Shown: positions 9,288 to 22,649, counted from the stretch's first letter. The stretch is DNA of 64,000 bases from Embiotoca jacksoni (GCA_022577435.1 JAKOON010000003.1:235001-299000), one strand, 5' to 3'. Program-made: numbers and translations. Notes: generated from the letters alone by a model not told the origin.

Positions 9288-11115
9288 CAGACTGGATATA
9301 ACATATATACACTCACCGGCCACTTTATTAGGTACACCTGTTGAACTGCTTGTTAATGCAAATATCTAATCAGCCAATCACATGGCAGCAGCTCAATGCA
9401 TTGAGGCATGTAGACATGGTGAAGGCGAGCTGCTGAAGTTCAAATGGAGCATCAGAACAGGAATAAAGGTGATTTCAGTGATTTGAAGGTGGCAGGTTGT
9501 TGGAGCCAGACGGGCTGGTCTGAGTATTCACTAACTGATGATCTACTGGGATTTTCACCAACAACCATCTCTAGCTTTACAGAGAACGGTCCGACAAAGA
9601 GAAAATATCCAGTGAGCCACAGTTCTCTGGGCGAAGATGCCTCGTTGATGCCAGAGGTCAGAGGAGGTCAGCCAGACTGGTTGGAGATGATAGAAAGGAA
9701 ACAGCAACTCCAATAAGCACTCGTTCCAACCGAGGTATGCAGAAGATCTGAACAACACGTGGAAGCTTGAAGCAGACGGACTCCAGCAGCAGAAGACCAC
9801 CGGGTCCTCCTGTCAGCTAACAACAGCAAACTGAGGCTGGATTCACACCGGCTCATTGGACAGTAGAAGATCAGAGTAACGTCTCTGTCTGATGAGTCTG
9901 GATTTCTGCTGCCACATTCAGATGGTTGTCAGAGTTTGGCGTCAACGACATGAAAGCGTGGATCCATCCTGCCTGGTATCAGCGGTTCAGGCTGGTGGTG
10001 GTGGTGGTGGTGTGCTGGTGGTGTGATGGTGGTGTGATGTGGTGTGGTGGTGGTGGTGGTGTGGTGTTGGTGTAATGGTGGTGTGGTGGGGTGGTGGTGG
10101 TGGTGTGATGATGGTGGTGTGATGGTGGTGTATTGCTGCTGACCGTGTCCGTCCCTTTATGTCCTCAGTGGACCGTCTCCTGATGGCTGCTTCCAGCAGG
10201 ATAACGCACCACGTCACAAAGATCAAATCATCTCAAACTGGTTTCTGGAACATGACGATGAGTTCACTGGACTCCAACGGCCTCCACGGTCACATCTCCA
10301 TCTAATAGAAGCTTTGGGATGTGGTGCAACGGGAGATTCACATCACGGATGCGCAGCTGATAAATCTGCAGCAACTGTGATGTCATCATGTGAATATGGA
10401 GCGAAACCTCTGAGGAATGTTTCCAGCAGCTCGTTGAATCTACGACACCAAGAATTAAGAAATAAAGCAGTTCTGAAGGCAAAAGGGTCCAACGGTACCA
10501 GCAAGGTGTACCTAATAAAGTGGCAGAGGAGTGCATATATTCAGACCATATACTGTATGAGAGAGAGCCCCACTGGAACCAGCAGGACACGTGACAGGAA
10601 GAAGAACCTCCCCTTCCGGTATTCAGACAGCTAACGGCTCCCTCACCTTTCAGCGAGGTCTCCACCAGGCGCAGGTACTGTTTGGACCGCTTGTTCCCGT
10701 GACTCATCTTCTGGGCCAGGCCGTTCCTCTGCAGCACGCACTCCTCCAACTGCACCACGTTCTCGTGCCGTTTCTCCAGGCTGGCCAACGTCCAGAACTC
10801 CTGCAGCGCGAGCTCCACGTTCTCCGGCGCGTCGCAGCGCAGCTTCTTCACGGCGACTCTCGCGGCCGTCCTTCGGGCCCGCGCCTCGTACACCACGCCG
10901 TACGTCCCCCGCCCCACCTCCCGCAGCAGGCTGTAGCGGGGCGTCGTGACCCTCCGCTCCAGGCTGCCCTCCATGTCATGGTCTTCTTCCGGGTTTCCCA
11001 CGCTCAGACACCGCAGCACACCGGACTCGTCGACTCGCGCCCCGGCGGGCTGTTTGCAGCAGGCTCGCGCGCTCCTCGTGCGTCTCGGCCTGTTGTCAGC
11101 ACCTCCTTCATCCAT
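8269..11115 (-). CDS. stk35: Serine/threonine kinase 35 (STK35), two coding exons
   Basis: Seen: exon 1 is 11115-10647, with donor CTGAAAG|GTGAGG (phase 1); exon 2 is 8981-8269, with acceptor TTCCAG|GTGAACG. The join regenerates VETSLK-G-ERVLRPPEEPCYLW and gives 393 aa. A kinase domain fills residues about 60-390: Gly loop GRGTYG at 68-73, VAVK lysine at 90, HRDLKPDN at 217-224 and DFG at 240-242, followed by SSACGSDFFMAPEVWEGHY. All core catalytic residues are present. Family knowledge: STK35 and the paralogue PDIK1L (CLIK1/NKF4 family) are linked to actin/CLP-36 and the nucleus. EECVLQRNGLAQKMSHGN and the C-terminal RMDQVT favour STK35 over PDIK1L. Start choice: 11115 is the first ATG. The frame stays open upstream to a stop near 11298 with only non-AUG codons, and a second ATG lies at residue 48. 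Human STK35 has a longer N-terminus. The intron (8982-10646) carries a microsatellite and a Tc1-like copy. Confidence 0.93.
9110..9285. repeat. (CA)n/(TA)n compound microsatellite
   Basis: A (CA)n run starts near 9113 and passes into alternating ATAT and ACAC blocks to about 9285. It abuts the left end of the Tc1-like element in the stk35 intron, and all six-frame Tyr/Ile/Val frames over it are artefacts. Confidence 0.95.
9310..10533 (+). mobile_element. Decayed Tc1/mariner-like DNA transposon in the stk35 intron
   Basis: Seen: terminal inverted repeats of about 29 bp, CACTC...GGCCACTTTATTAGG on the left (9310-9338) and its near complement on the right (10505-10533), both next to ATATAT. The interior still shows Tc1-type transposase fragments on the + strand: LSDES near 9886, MVVRVWRQRHESVDPSCLV near 9920-9980, and CFQQDNAPRHKDQIISNWF at about 10188-10244. 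The first two catalytic aspartates of a DDE transposase are recognisable. The region expected to give the final SPDLNPIEH motif reads RSHLHLIEAL and is degraded. Stops, frameshifts and a GGT expansion inside the reading frame make it non-functional. The short target duplication cannot be fixed because the site is (TA)n. Confidence 0.85.
9989..10132. repeat. (GGT)n-like expansion inside the Tc1-like element
   Basis: Imperfect GGTGGTGTGATGGT-type repeats replace the place where the transposase would encode a Gly-rich segment (GGGGG...VMVWG in intact Tc1 relatives). It looks like a glycine-codon run that expanded after the element died. Confidence 0.8.
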
Positions 11116-11170
11116 CCGTCCTGGTGAACCGTCACCGGTCACACATCCGGTGTCCGTCCCCGCGAGTCGT
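10700..11170 (-). promoter_or_regulatory. GC/CpG-rich region over stk35 exon 1
   Basis: This interval is markedly richer in C, G and CpG than its surroundings (for example gcgcgagctccacgttctcc and cgcgcctcgtac). It covers the first coding exon and the bases just upstream, as expected for a CpG-island-type promoter of a broadly expressed kinase gene. The transcription start itself cannot be placed. No TATA box is evident. Confidence 0.45.
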
Positions 11171-11899
11171 CCTGCTGAACTGAGGAAACACGAGACCGAC
11201 TTCCGGAACCAGAGAGAGACGAGGAAGAAGGGTTTCCGGTCAACACTTTCAAAATAAAATGTGTAAAGCGGAGCGAGCTGCAGATCACGTGGGAAATCTC
11301 ATTAATTAGACATCAGATGTGTTGTGTGACACCTCAGAGGAGTTATATTCACTTAAAGTCTGTGATGTAAATATAAACAGGATGCGTCTCCATCAGAAAT
11401 CATTCAGGGTTCACAGAACTTCAACCTGCCAGTGCAGCTGTCAATCACTCCTGATGGAAAACAACTGATGTTTCTGAGCATGGTGAAATGATTAATTTCA
11501 GTCTGATAACATTTGGAAAGTCAATAAGAGCAGAAAGTATTTTATTTGCATTAAGTTAACAGAAAGTTAGCCGTACTGAGCATGCTCAGTAAGTATTCAT
11601 CCGTCCAGTGGGAATGTCTCACCAGACAGCAGGTTTACAAACTTCATCTGTTCTTGTGTGAATGTTACAGACATGAATTTCTATGTAAAGGTCCGCAGAT
11701 TTGATTGAAACATTTTATATATATTTCCATCAGTTTAAAGAAAATCAAAATAAATAAACACATTGCAGTTCAGCAGTGTGCCTCTGGAGGTACTAGTTCC
11801 TGGACATATTTACAAAGTGTCCACATGTGTTGACCCTTGCTGCTACCTGTAGGGTTGACTTCAGATAAACCTGATGATATCATCACAGCTGTTTTCTCC
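11171..11899. other. Intergenic DNA between stk35 and the helz2 3' duplications
   Basis: No supported gene. AT-rich unique DNA upstream of stk35. It passes without a visible boundary into the first copy of the triplicated segment at about 11900, so this is the ancestral left flank of that segment. Confidence 0.6.
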
Positions 11900-12471
11900 T
11901 CTGAAGTCACAGACATCTGAAAACTGAATGTTTTCTTCTTTTTTTGTAATATTTGTTGTGAATGTTTGTTGACTAAATATATACAAATATAATTCCAGCT
12001 GATTTCATCATTTTGTCTAGAAATATTAGGAGCTCTGTGGATACATGATATCATGTTCATAACAAGCATTTATAAAGTCAAGATTATTTTATAAATGAGA
12101 TTACAGCTTCAAAAAACAAAATAAATTTGATAAAAGTCCCATAAATTCTATTTAACAGGACAAAAATATGCAAAGCATTAAAATATTTATTTAATCTTTT
12201 TGTAAAAACATTTGATTAAAATCATGGAATGTAAAGGCAATAAAACAAACAATATTACAAACAATGATTGTGTATATAATATATCAATAATAATAAAAAC
12301 CTAATTTCATACAGTGCAGTGCATAAAACCAGATGTAAAGAAAGATAAAAACAGGAAAATGTACACAAGACAACACATTAATAAAATTCTATATTATATA
12401 ATATAGAATAAAGCTGAAGACTTTTAAAGTAGTTCAAACTGCAGCGCTTCAAGTAAAGATGTGCTTTAATC

Positions 12472-12477
12472 TTTATT
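12472..12477 (-). other. AATAAA in block 1 of unit A
   Basis: Minus-strand AATAAA (plus tttatt) lies about 1.9 kb past exon copy A in the direction of transcription. Equivalents are at 18761-18766 and 23222-23227. It is a possible helz2 cleavage signal; using it would put the pentamer array in the 3' UTR. Confidence 0.3.
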
Positions 12478-12701
12478 TTAAGTGTTTACTGAGAAGCTTC
12501 CTGAGATCTCCACACATTAAAAAATTTAAACCTTCCCTGAACACACAATAGGAAATCATAGATAATCCTACGAGAGGTGCTTCATAAAAACAGACTCTGA
12601 AGGTGAAGGCACTAAACGTGTTCAGGAAACATGTTGCTTCATTCAGCAGTAAACTGCACCTGAGAATCAAGATCCAGAAGAAGATCAGATCTGAATGGAT
12701 C

Positions 12702-14042
12702 GGATCAGATCAGATCAGAACAGAACAGAACAGAACAGAACAACAGAACAGAACAGAATAGATCAGATCAGATCAGATCAGATCAGATCAGAACAACAGA
12801 ACAGATCAGAACAGAACAGATCAGATCAAAACAGAACAGATCAGATCAGATCAGATCAGAACAGATCAGATCAGATCAGATTAGATCAGATCAGAACAGA
12901 ACAGAACAGAACAGATCAGATCAGAACAGATCAGATCAAAACAGAACAGATCAGATCAGATCAGATCAGATCAGAACAGATCAGATCAGATCAGATCAGA
13001 TCACATCAGAACAGAACAGAACAACAGAACAGAACAGATCAGATCAAAACAGAACAGATCAGATCAGATCAGATCAGAACAGAACAACAGAACAGAACAG
13101 ATCAGATCAGAACAGAACAGATCAGATCAGATCAGATCAGAACAGAACAGAACAGAACAACAGAACAGAACAGATCAGATCAGAACAGAACAGAACAGAT
13201 CAGATCAGATCAGATCAGAACAGAACAGATCAGATCAAAACAGAACAGATCAGATCAGATCAGAACAGAACAGAACAGAACAACAGAACAGAACAGAACA
13301 GAATAGATCAGATCAGATCAGAACAACAGAACAGAACAGATCAGATCAAAACAGAACAGAACAGAACAGAACAGATCAGATCAGATCAGATCAGATCAGA
13401 ACAGAACAGAACAACAGAACAGAACAGATCAGATCAGAACAGAACAGAACAGAACAGAACAGATCAGATCAGATCAGAACAGAACAGAACAGAACAGATC
13501 AGATCAGATCAGATCAGATCAGATCAGATCAGAACAGAACAGAACAACAGAACAGAACAGATCAGATCAGAACAGAACAGAACAGAACAGATCAGATCAG
13601 ATCAGATCAGATCAGAACAGAACAGAACAACAGAACAGAACAGATCAGATCAGAACAGAACAGAACAGAACAGAACAGATCAGATCAGATCAGAACAGAA
13701 CAGAACAGAACAGATCAGATCAGATCAGAACAGATCAGAACAGAACAGATCAGATCAAAACAGAACAGAACAGAACAGATCAGATCAGATCAGATCATAT
13801 CAGAACAGATGAGATCAAAACAGAACAGAACAGAACAGATCAGATCAGATCAGATCAGATCAGAACAGAACAGAACAGAACAGATCAGTTCAGATCAAAA
13901 CAGAACAGATCAGATCAGATCAGATCAGATCAGATCAGAACAGATCAGATCAGAACAGAACAGATCAGATCAAAACAGAACAGATCAGATCAGATCAGAT
14001 CAGAACAGATCAGATCAGAATAGATCAGATCAGATCAGATCA
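12702..14042. repeat. CAGAT/CAGAA pentanucleotide array A
   Basis: About 1.34 kb of interspersed 5-bp units CAGAT and CAGAA, plus short cagaaca-acagaa interruptions and occasional caaaacagaa. The order of the two variants is irregular, but large parts match the arrays in units B and C. Long RSDQNRTEQ-type frames arise because five 3-base codons cover three 5-base units; they are not genes. Confidence 0.95.
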
Positions 14043-14341
14043 GCTCTGTGAGGTACAACACATTGTTAATCAGAGTAAATCAAAATGAACACATCAACCA
14101 GAACAAGTGTACATCTCCAGTTTCCTGCTGCTTGGCTCCTCCCAGTGTCTCCTTTTTATGAATAAATCAAATCAAATCAAGTAAAAATAAAAGTGTATGT
14201 CAAACAAAAACAACAGCATCAAGAAGGAACTGTAAACCCTGAATGTGCTTTAAGACAAAAGAGATAAAAACACAAGAATGTAAAATCATATATCAAATAA
14301 GAAGCTGCGTCAGTGACATCATCTCCAGTGGACAGAGGACA

Positions 14342-14454
14342 TCAGCTGACACGCTGCACTGAGATGTGTTCGGCCTCGGTGACGGAGCGCTGCAGCCGGT
14401 AGTGTTTCAAGACATGGTTCCATGTTGGACTGCAGCTCAGCAGCTCCTGGTCAC
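14342..14454 (-). pseudogene. Duplicate terminal helz2 exon, copy A (distal)
   Basis: Identical by eye to the exon at 24949-25061: acceptor CCTCCAG|GTGACC, 36 codons and TGA. The encoded peptide begins DQELLSCSPTWNHVL and ends ISVQRVS. It is not visibly broken, so it is called a duplicate exon rather than a decayed one. It lies 34.5 kb from the last shared helz2 exon and behind two other copies, so regular use is doubtful. Confidence 0.85.
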
Positions 14455-14468
14455 CTGGAGGACACAAA

Positions 14469-17400
14469 CCTGTTATGATGCTCCACAAAGGACACACATG
14501 TTATGATGCTCCACAAAGGACACACATGTTATGATGCTCCACAAAGGACACACATGTTATGATGCTCCACAAAGGACACACACGTTATGATGCTCCACAA
14601 AGGACACACACATGTTATGATGCTCCACAAAGGACACACATGTTATGATGCTCCACAAAGGACACACACGTTATGATGCTCCACAAAGGACACACACATG
14701 TTATGATGCTCCACAAAGGACACACACGTTATGATGCTCCACAAAGGACACACACATGTTATGATGCTCCACAAAGGACACACACGTTATGATGCTCCAC
14801 AAAGGACACACACGTTATGATGCTCCACAAAGGACACACACATGTTATGATGCTCCACAAAGGACACACACGTTATGATGCTCCACAAAGGACACACACA
14901 TGTTATGATGCTCCACAAAGGACACACACGTTATGATGCTACACAAAGGACACACCTGTTATGATGCTCCACAAAGGACACACCTGTTATGATGCTCCAC
15001 AAAGGACACACACGTTATGATGCTACACAAAGGACACACATGTTATGATGCTCCACAAAGGACACACACGTTATGATGCTCCACAAAGGACACACATGTT
15101 ATGATGCTCCACAAAGGACACACCTGTTATGATGCTCCACAAAGGACACACATGTTATGATGCTACACAAAGGACACACCTGTTATGATGCTCCACAAAG
15201 GACACACATGTTATGATGCTCCACAAAGGACACACCTGTTATGATGCTCCACAAAGGACACACATGTTATGATGCTCCACAAAGGACACACATGTTATGA
15301 TGCTCCACAAAGGACACACATGTTATGATGCTCCACAAAGGACACACCTGTTATGATGCTCCACAAAGGACACACATGTTATGATGCTACACAAAGGACA
15401 CACTTGTTATGATGCTCCACAAAGGACACACCTGTTATGATGCTACACAAAGGACACACCTGTTATGATGCTCCACAAAGGACACACACATGTTATGATG
15501 CTACACAAAGGACACACACACGTTATGATGCTACACAAAGGACACACCTGTTATGATGCTCCACAAAGGACACACATGTTATGATGCTACACAAAGGACA
15601 CACCTGTTATGATGCTCCACAAAGGACACACACATGTTATGATGCTCCACAAAGGACACACACATGTTATGATGCTACACAAAGGACACACACACGTTAT
15701 GATGCTACACAAAGGACACACCTGTTATGATGCTCCACAAAGGACACACCTGTTATGATGCTCCACAAAGGACACACACATGTTATGATGCTCCACAAAG
15801 GACACACACGTTATGATGCTCCACAAAGGACACACACATGTTATGATGCTCCACAAAGGACACACACATGTTATGATGCTCCACAAAGGACACACACATG
15901 TTATGATGCTACACAAAGGACACACACACGTTATGATGCTACACAAAGGACACACCTGTTATGATGCTCCACAAACGACACACATGTTATGATGCTCCAC
16001 AAAGGACACACACATGTTATGATGCTCCACAAAGGACACACACGTTATGATGCTCCACAAAGGACAGACATGTTATGATGCTACACAAAGGACACACCTG
16101 TTATGATGCTCCACAAACGACACACATGTTATGATGCTACACAAAGGACACACACACGTTATGATGCTACACAAAGGACACACCTGTTATGATGCTCCAC
16201 AAACGACACACATGTTATGATGCTCCACAAAGGACACACACATGTTATGATGCTACACAAAGGACACACACACGTTATGATGCTACACAAAGGACACACC
16301 TGTTATGATGCTCCACAAACGACACACATGTTATGATGCTCCACAAACGACACACATGTTATGATGCTCCACAAAGGACACACACATGTTATGATGCTAC
16401 ACAAAGGACACACACACGTTATGATGCTACACAAAGGACACACCTGTTATGATGCTCCACAAACGACACACCTGTTATGATGCTCCACAAAGGACACACA
16501 CATGTTATGATGCTCCACAAAGGACACACATGTTATGATGCGCCACAAAGGACACACATGTTATGATGCTACACAAAGGACACACCTGTTATGATGCTCC
16601 ACAAAGGACACACATGTTATGATGCTACACAAAGGACACACCTGTTATGATGCTCCACAAAGGACACACCTGTAATGATGCTCCACAAAGGACACACACG
16701 TTATGATGCTACACAAAGGACACACACGTTATGATGCTCCACAAAGGACACACCTGTTATGATGCTCCACAAAGGACACACGTGTTATGATGCTACACAA
16801 AGGACACACACGTTATGATGCTACACAAAGGACACACACACGTTATGATGCTCCACAAAGGACACACCTGTTATGATGCTCCACAAACGACACACATGTT
16901 ATGATGCTACACAAAGGACACACACACGTTATGATGCTCCACAAAGGACACACCTGTTATGATGCTCCACAAAGGACACACCTGTTATGATGCTCCACAA
17001 AGGACACACACACGTTATGATGCTCCACAAAGGACACACACGTTATGATGCTCCACAAAGGACACACACGTTATGATGCTCCACAAAGGACACACACGTT
17101 ATGATGCTACACAAAGGACACACACACGTTATGATGCTCCACAAAGGACACACATGTTATGATGCTCCACAAAGGACACACACACGTTATGATGCTCCAC
17201 AAAGGACACACACGTTATGATGCTACACAAAGGACACACACACGTTATGATGCTCCACAAAGGACACACATGTTATGATGCTACACAAAGGACACACCTG
17301 TTATGATGCTCCACAAAGGACACACATGTTATGATGCTACACAAAGGACACACCTGTTATGATGCTCCACAAAGGACACACCTGTAATGATGCTCCACAA

Positions 17401-18188
17401 AGGACACACACGTTATGATGCTACACAAAGGACACACACGTTATGATGCTCCACAAAGGACACACCTGTTATGATGCTCCACAAAGGACACACGTGTTAT
17501 GATGCTACACAAAGGACACACACGTTATGATGCTACACAAAGGACACACACACGTTATGATGCTCCACAAAGGACACACCTGTTATGATGCTCCACAAAC
17601 GACACACATGTTATGATGCTACACAAAGGACACACACACGTTATGATGCTCCACAAAGGACACACCTGTTATGATGCTCCACAAAGGACACACCTGTTAT
17701 GATGCTCCACAAAGGACACACACACGTTATGATGCTCCACAAAGGACACACACGTTATGATGCTCCACAAAGGACACACACGTTATGATGCTCCACAAAG
17801 GACACACACGTTATGATGCTACACAAAGGACACACACACGTTATGATGCTCCACAAAGGACACACATGTTATGATGCTCCACAAAGGACACACACACGTT
17901 ATGATGCTCCACAAAGGACACACACGTTATGATGCTACACAAAGGACACACACACGTTATGATGCTCCACAAAGGACACACATGTTATGATGCTCCACAA
18001 AGGACACACACACGTAATGATGCTCCACAAAGGACACACACACGTTATGATGCTCCACAAAGGACACACATGTTATGATGCTCCACAAAGGACACACACA
18101 CGTAATGATGCTCCACAAAGGACACACACCTGTTATGATGCTACACAAAGGACACACACGTTATGATGCTCCACAAAGGACACACACG
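14469..18188. repeat. 28-30-bp minisatellite, array A
   Basis: Tandem units of GTTATGATGCTCCACAAAGG plus ACACAC(AC)(A/C)(T/C). Length varies with the CA dinucleotide count, and the main point variant is gctcca versus gctaca. About 130 units. Inside it a block of about 712 bp is repeated: the rare variant cctgtaatgatg occurs at 16669 and 17381, followed both times by the rare cacgtgttatg. Confidence 0.95.
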
Positions 18189-18990
18189 TCTGAAGTCACA
18201 GACATCTGAAAACTGAATGTTTTCTTCTTTTTTTGTAATATTTGTTGTGAATGTTTGTTGACTAAATATATACAAATATAAATCCAGCTGATTTCATCAT
18301 TTTGTCTAGAAATATTAGGAGCTCTGTGGATACATGATATCATGTTCATAACAAGCATTTATAAAGTCAAGATTATTTTATAAATGAGATTACAGCTTCA
18401 AAAAACAAAATAAATTTGATAAAAGTCCCATAAATTCTATTTAACAGGACAAAAATATGCAAAGCATTAAAATATTTATTTAATCTTTTTGTAAAAACAT
18501 TTGATTAAAATCATGGAATGTAAAGGCAATAAAACAAACAATATTACAAACAATGATTGTGTATATAATATATCAATAATAATAAAAACCTAATTTCATA
18601 CAGTGCAGTGCATAAAACCAGATGTAAAGAAAGATAAAAACAGGAAAATGTACACAAGACAACACATTAATAAAATTCTATATTATATAATATAGAATAA
18701 AGCTGAAGACTTTTAAAGTAGTTCAAACTGCAGCGCTTCAAGTAAAGATGTGCTTTAATCTTTATTTTAAGTGTTTACTGAGAAGCTTCCTGAGATCTCC
18801 ACACATTAAAAAATTTAAACCTTCCCTGAACACACAATAGGAAATCATAGATAATCCTACGAGAGGTGCTTCATAAAAACAGACTCTGAAGGTGAAGGCA
18901 CTAAACGTGTTCAGGAAACATGTTGCTTCATTCAGCAGTAAACTGCACCTGAGAATCAAGATCCAGAAGAAGATCAGATCTGAATGGATC

Positions 18991-20222
18991 GGATCAGATC
19001 AGATCAGAACAGAACAGAACAGAACAACAGAACAGAACAGAATAGATCAGATCAGATCAGATCAGATCAGATCAGATCAGAACAACAGAACAGATCAGAA
19101 CAGAACAGATCAGATCAAAACAGAACAGATCAGATCAGATCAGATCAGAACAGATCAGATCAGATCAGATTAGATCAGATCAGAACAGAACAGAACAGAA
19201 CAGAACAGATCAGATCAGAACAGATCAGATCAAAACAGAACAGATCAGATCAGATTAGATCAGAACAGATCAGATCAGATCAGATCAGATCAGAACAACA
19301 GAACAGATCAGAACAGAACAGCTCAGATCAAAACAGAACAGATCAGATCAGATCAGATCAGATCAGAACAGATCAGATCAGATCAGATCAGATCAGATCA
19401 GATCACATCAGAACAGAACAGAACAACAGAACAGAACAGATCAGATCAAAACAGAACAGATCAGATCAGATCAGATCAGATCAGATCAGAACAGAACAAC
19501 AGAACAGAACAGATCAGATCAGAACAGAACAGATCAGATCAGATCAGATCAGAACAGAACAGAACAGAACAACAGAACAGAACAGATCAGATCAGAACAG
19601 AACAGAACAGATCAGATCAGATCAGATCAGAACAGAACAGATCAGATCAAAACAGAACAGATCAGATCAGATCAGAACAGAACAGAACAGAACAACAGAA
19701 CAGAACAGAATAGATCAGATCAGATCAGAACAACAGAACAGATCAGAACAGAACAGAACAGATCAGATCAAAACAGAACAGATCAGATCAGATCAGAACA
19801 GAACAGAACAACAGAACAGAACAGATCAGATCAGAACAGAACAGAACAGAACAGAACAGATCAGATCAGAACAGAACAGAACAGAACAGATCAGATCAGA
19901 TCAGATCAGAACAGATCAGAACAGAACAGATCAGATCAAAACAGAACAGAACAGAACAGATCAGATCAGATCAGATCATATCAGAACAGATGAGATCAAA
20001 ACAGAACAGAACAGAACAGATCAGATCAGATCAGATCAGATCAGAACAGAACAGAACAGAACAGATCAGTTCAGATCAAAACAGAACAGATCAGATCAGA
20101 TCAGATCAGATCAGATCAGAACAGATCAGATCAGAACAGAACAGATCAGATCAAAACAGAACAGATCAGATCAGATCAGATCAGAACAGATCAGATCAGA
20201 ATAGATCAGATCAGATCAGATC
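18991..20222. repeat. CAGAT/CAGAA pentanucleotide array B
   Basis: Same array type as in unit A, 1.23 kb, with matching start (ggatcagatcag) and end (gatcagctctgtg). One frame stays open for 406 codons only because the array is nearly free of stop words in that frame. Confidence 0.95.
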
Positions 20223-20522
20223 AGCTCTGTGAGGTACAACACATTGTTAATCAGAGTAAATCAAAATGAACACATCAACCAGAACAAGTGTACATCTCCA
20301 GTTTCCTGCTGCTTGGCTCCTCCCAGTGTCTCCTTTTTATGAATAAATCAAATCAAATCAAGTAAAAATAAAAGTGTATGTCAAACAAAAACAACAGCAT
20401 CAAGAAGGAACTGTAAACCCTGAATGTGCTTTAAGACAAAAGAGATAAAAACACAAGAATGTAAAATCATTTATCAAATAAGAAGCTGCGTCAGTGACAT
20501 CATCTCCAGTGGACAGAGGACA

Positions 20523-20635
20523 TCAGCTGACACGCTGCACTGAGATGTGTTCGGCCTCGGTGACGGAGCGCTGCAGCCGGTAGTGTTTCAAGACATGGTT
20601 CCATGTTGGACTGCAGCTCAGCAGCTCCTGGTCAC
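20523..20635 (-). pseudogene. Duplicate terminal helz2 exon, copy B (middle)
   Basis: Same 113 bases as the copies at 24949 and 14342, with the same acceptor and stop. It lies 28.3 kb from the donor at 48966. It could serve as an alternative last exon that encodes the identical tail. No disabling change was seen. Confidence 0.85.
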
Positions 20636-20649
20636 CTGGAGGACACAAA

Positions 20650-22649
20650 CCTGTTATGATGCTCCACAAAGGACACACATGTTATGATGCTCCACAAAGG
20701 ACACACATGTTATGATGCTCCACAAAGGACACACATGTTATGATGCTCCACAAAGGACACACCTGTTATGATGCTCCACAAAGGACACACACGTTATGAT
20801 GCTCCACAAAGGACACACACGTTATGATGCTCCACAAAGGACACACACATGTTATGATGCTCCACAAAGGACACACACGTTATGATGCTCCACAAAGGAC
20901 ACACACGTTATGATGCTCCACAAAGGACACACACACGTTATGATGCTCCACAAAGGACACACACATGTTATGATGCTCCACAAAGGACACACACACGTTA
21001 TGATGCTACACAAAGGACACACCTGTTATGATGCTCCACAAAGGACACACCTGTTATGATGCTCCACAAAGGACACACACGTTATGATGCTCCACAAAGG
21101 ACACACATGTTATGATGCTCCACAAAGGACACACACGTTATGATGCTCCACAAAGGACACACATGTTATGATGCTCCACAAAGGACACACCTGTTATGAT
21201 GCTCCACAAAGGACACACATGTTATGATGCTACACAAAGGACACACCTGTTATGATGCTCCACAAAGGACACACACGTTATGATGCTCCACAAAGGACAG
21301 ACATGTTATGATGCTACACAAAGGACACACCTGTTATGATGCTCCACAAACGACACACATGTTATGATGCTACACAAAGGACACACACACGTTATGATGC
21401 TACACAAAGGACACACCTGTTATGATGCTCCACAAACGACACACATGTTATGATGCTCCACAAAGGACACACACATGTTATGATGCTACACAAAGGACAC
21501 ACACACGTTATGATGCTACACAAAGGACACACCTGTTATGATGCTCCACAAACGACACACATGTTATGATGCTCCACAAACGACACACATGTTATGATGC
21601 TCCACAAAGGACACACACATGTTATGATGCTACACAAAGGACACACACACGTTATGATGCTACACAAAGGACACACCTGTTATGATGCTCCACAAACGAC
21701 ACACCTGTTATGATGCTCCACAAAGGACACACACATGTTATGATGCTCCACAAAGGACACACATGTTATGATGCGCCACAAAGGACACACATGTTATGAT
21801 GCTACACAAAGGACACACCTGTTATGATGCTCCACAAAGGACACACATGTTATGATGCTACACAAAGGACACACCTGTTATGATGCTCCACAAAGGACAC
21901 ACCTGTAATGATGCTCCACAAAGGACACACACGTTATGATGCTACACAAAGGACACACACGTTATGATGCTCCACAAAGGACACACCTGTTATGATGCTC
22001 CACAAAGGACACACGTGTTATGATGCTACACAAAGGACACACACGTTATGATGCTACACAAAGGACACACACACGTTATGATGCTCCACAAAGGACACAC
22101 CTGTTATGATGCTCCACAAACGACACACATGTTATGATGCTACACAAAGGACACACACACGTTATGATGCTCCACAAAGGACACACCTGTTATGATGCTC
22201 CACAAAGGACACACCTGTTATGATGCTCCACAAAGGACACACACACGTTATGATGCTCCACAAAGGACACACACGTTATGATGCTCCACAAAGGACACAC
22301 ACGTTATGATGCTCCACAAAGGACACACACGTTATGATGCTACACAAAGGACACACACACGTTATGATGCTCCACAAAGGACACACATGTTATGATGCTC
22401 CACAAAGGACACACACACGTTATGATGCTCCACAAAGGACACACACGTTATGATGCTACACAAAGGACACACACACGTTATGATGCTCCACAAAGGACAC
22501 ACATGTTATGATGCTCCACAAAGGACACACACACGTAATGATGCTCCACAAAGGACACACACACGTTATGATGCTCCACAAAGGACACACCTGTTATGAT
22601 GCTACACAAAGGACACACACGTTATGATGCTCCACAAAGGACACACACG
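20650..22649. repeat. 28-30-bp minisatellite, array B
   Basis: About 70 units of the same GTTATGATGCTCCACAAAGG family, 2.0 kb. The order of variants over its right half resembles the right end of array A (cctgtaatgatg then cacgtgttatg), with one copy of the block that is doubled in A. Confidence 0.95.

Larger units (their letters stand above)
11900..18188. repeat. Segmental duplication unit A (6,289 bp)
   Basis: First of three tandem copies of a composite segment. Order on the + strand: block 1 of about 800 bp (11900-12701), pentamer array (12702-14042), a block of 426 bp containing a helz2 terminal-exon copy (14043-14468), and a 28-30-bp minisatellite (14469-18188). Block 1 starts tctgaagtcacagacatctg, which recurs at 18189 and 22650. 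By eye unit A differs from B and C at a few bases that B and C share (e.g. aattccagct versus aatccagct; catatatc versus catttatc), so B and C are the closer pair. Confidence 0.93.
18189..22649. repeat. Segmental duplication unit B (4,461 bp)
   Basis: Second copy, with the same order of parts as unit A: block 1 (18189-18990), pentamer array (18991-20222), terminal-exon block (20223-20649), minisatellite (20650-22649). It follows directly on the minisatellite of unit A: the junction reads acacacacg|tctgaag. The length difference from A comes mainly from the shorter minisatellite (2.0 versus 3.7 kb). Confidence 0.93.

Noticed and set aside
10264..10646. Extension of the stk35 exon 1 frame below 10647
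   Set aside because: The frame continues by chance through the donor site into the Tc1-like element; the kinase domain resumes correctly only by splicing to 8981.
11116..11142. stk35 start at 11142
   Set aside because: That codon is GTG; the first ATG in frame is at 11115. A non-AUG upstream start cannot be excluded but is not supported.
12473..12670. A 65-aa minus-strand frame found three times (also 18762 and 23223)
   Set aside because: It recurs only because block 1 is part of the triplicated segment. No recognisable domain, and it lies 3' of the helz2 terminal exon, probably UTR or intergenic.
18984..20204. A 406-codon frame rich in RSDQNRTEQ
   Set aside because: It is the CAGAT/CAGAA array read in a stop-poor frame; start and length change freely between the three copies.
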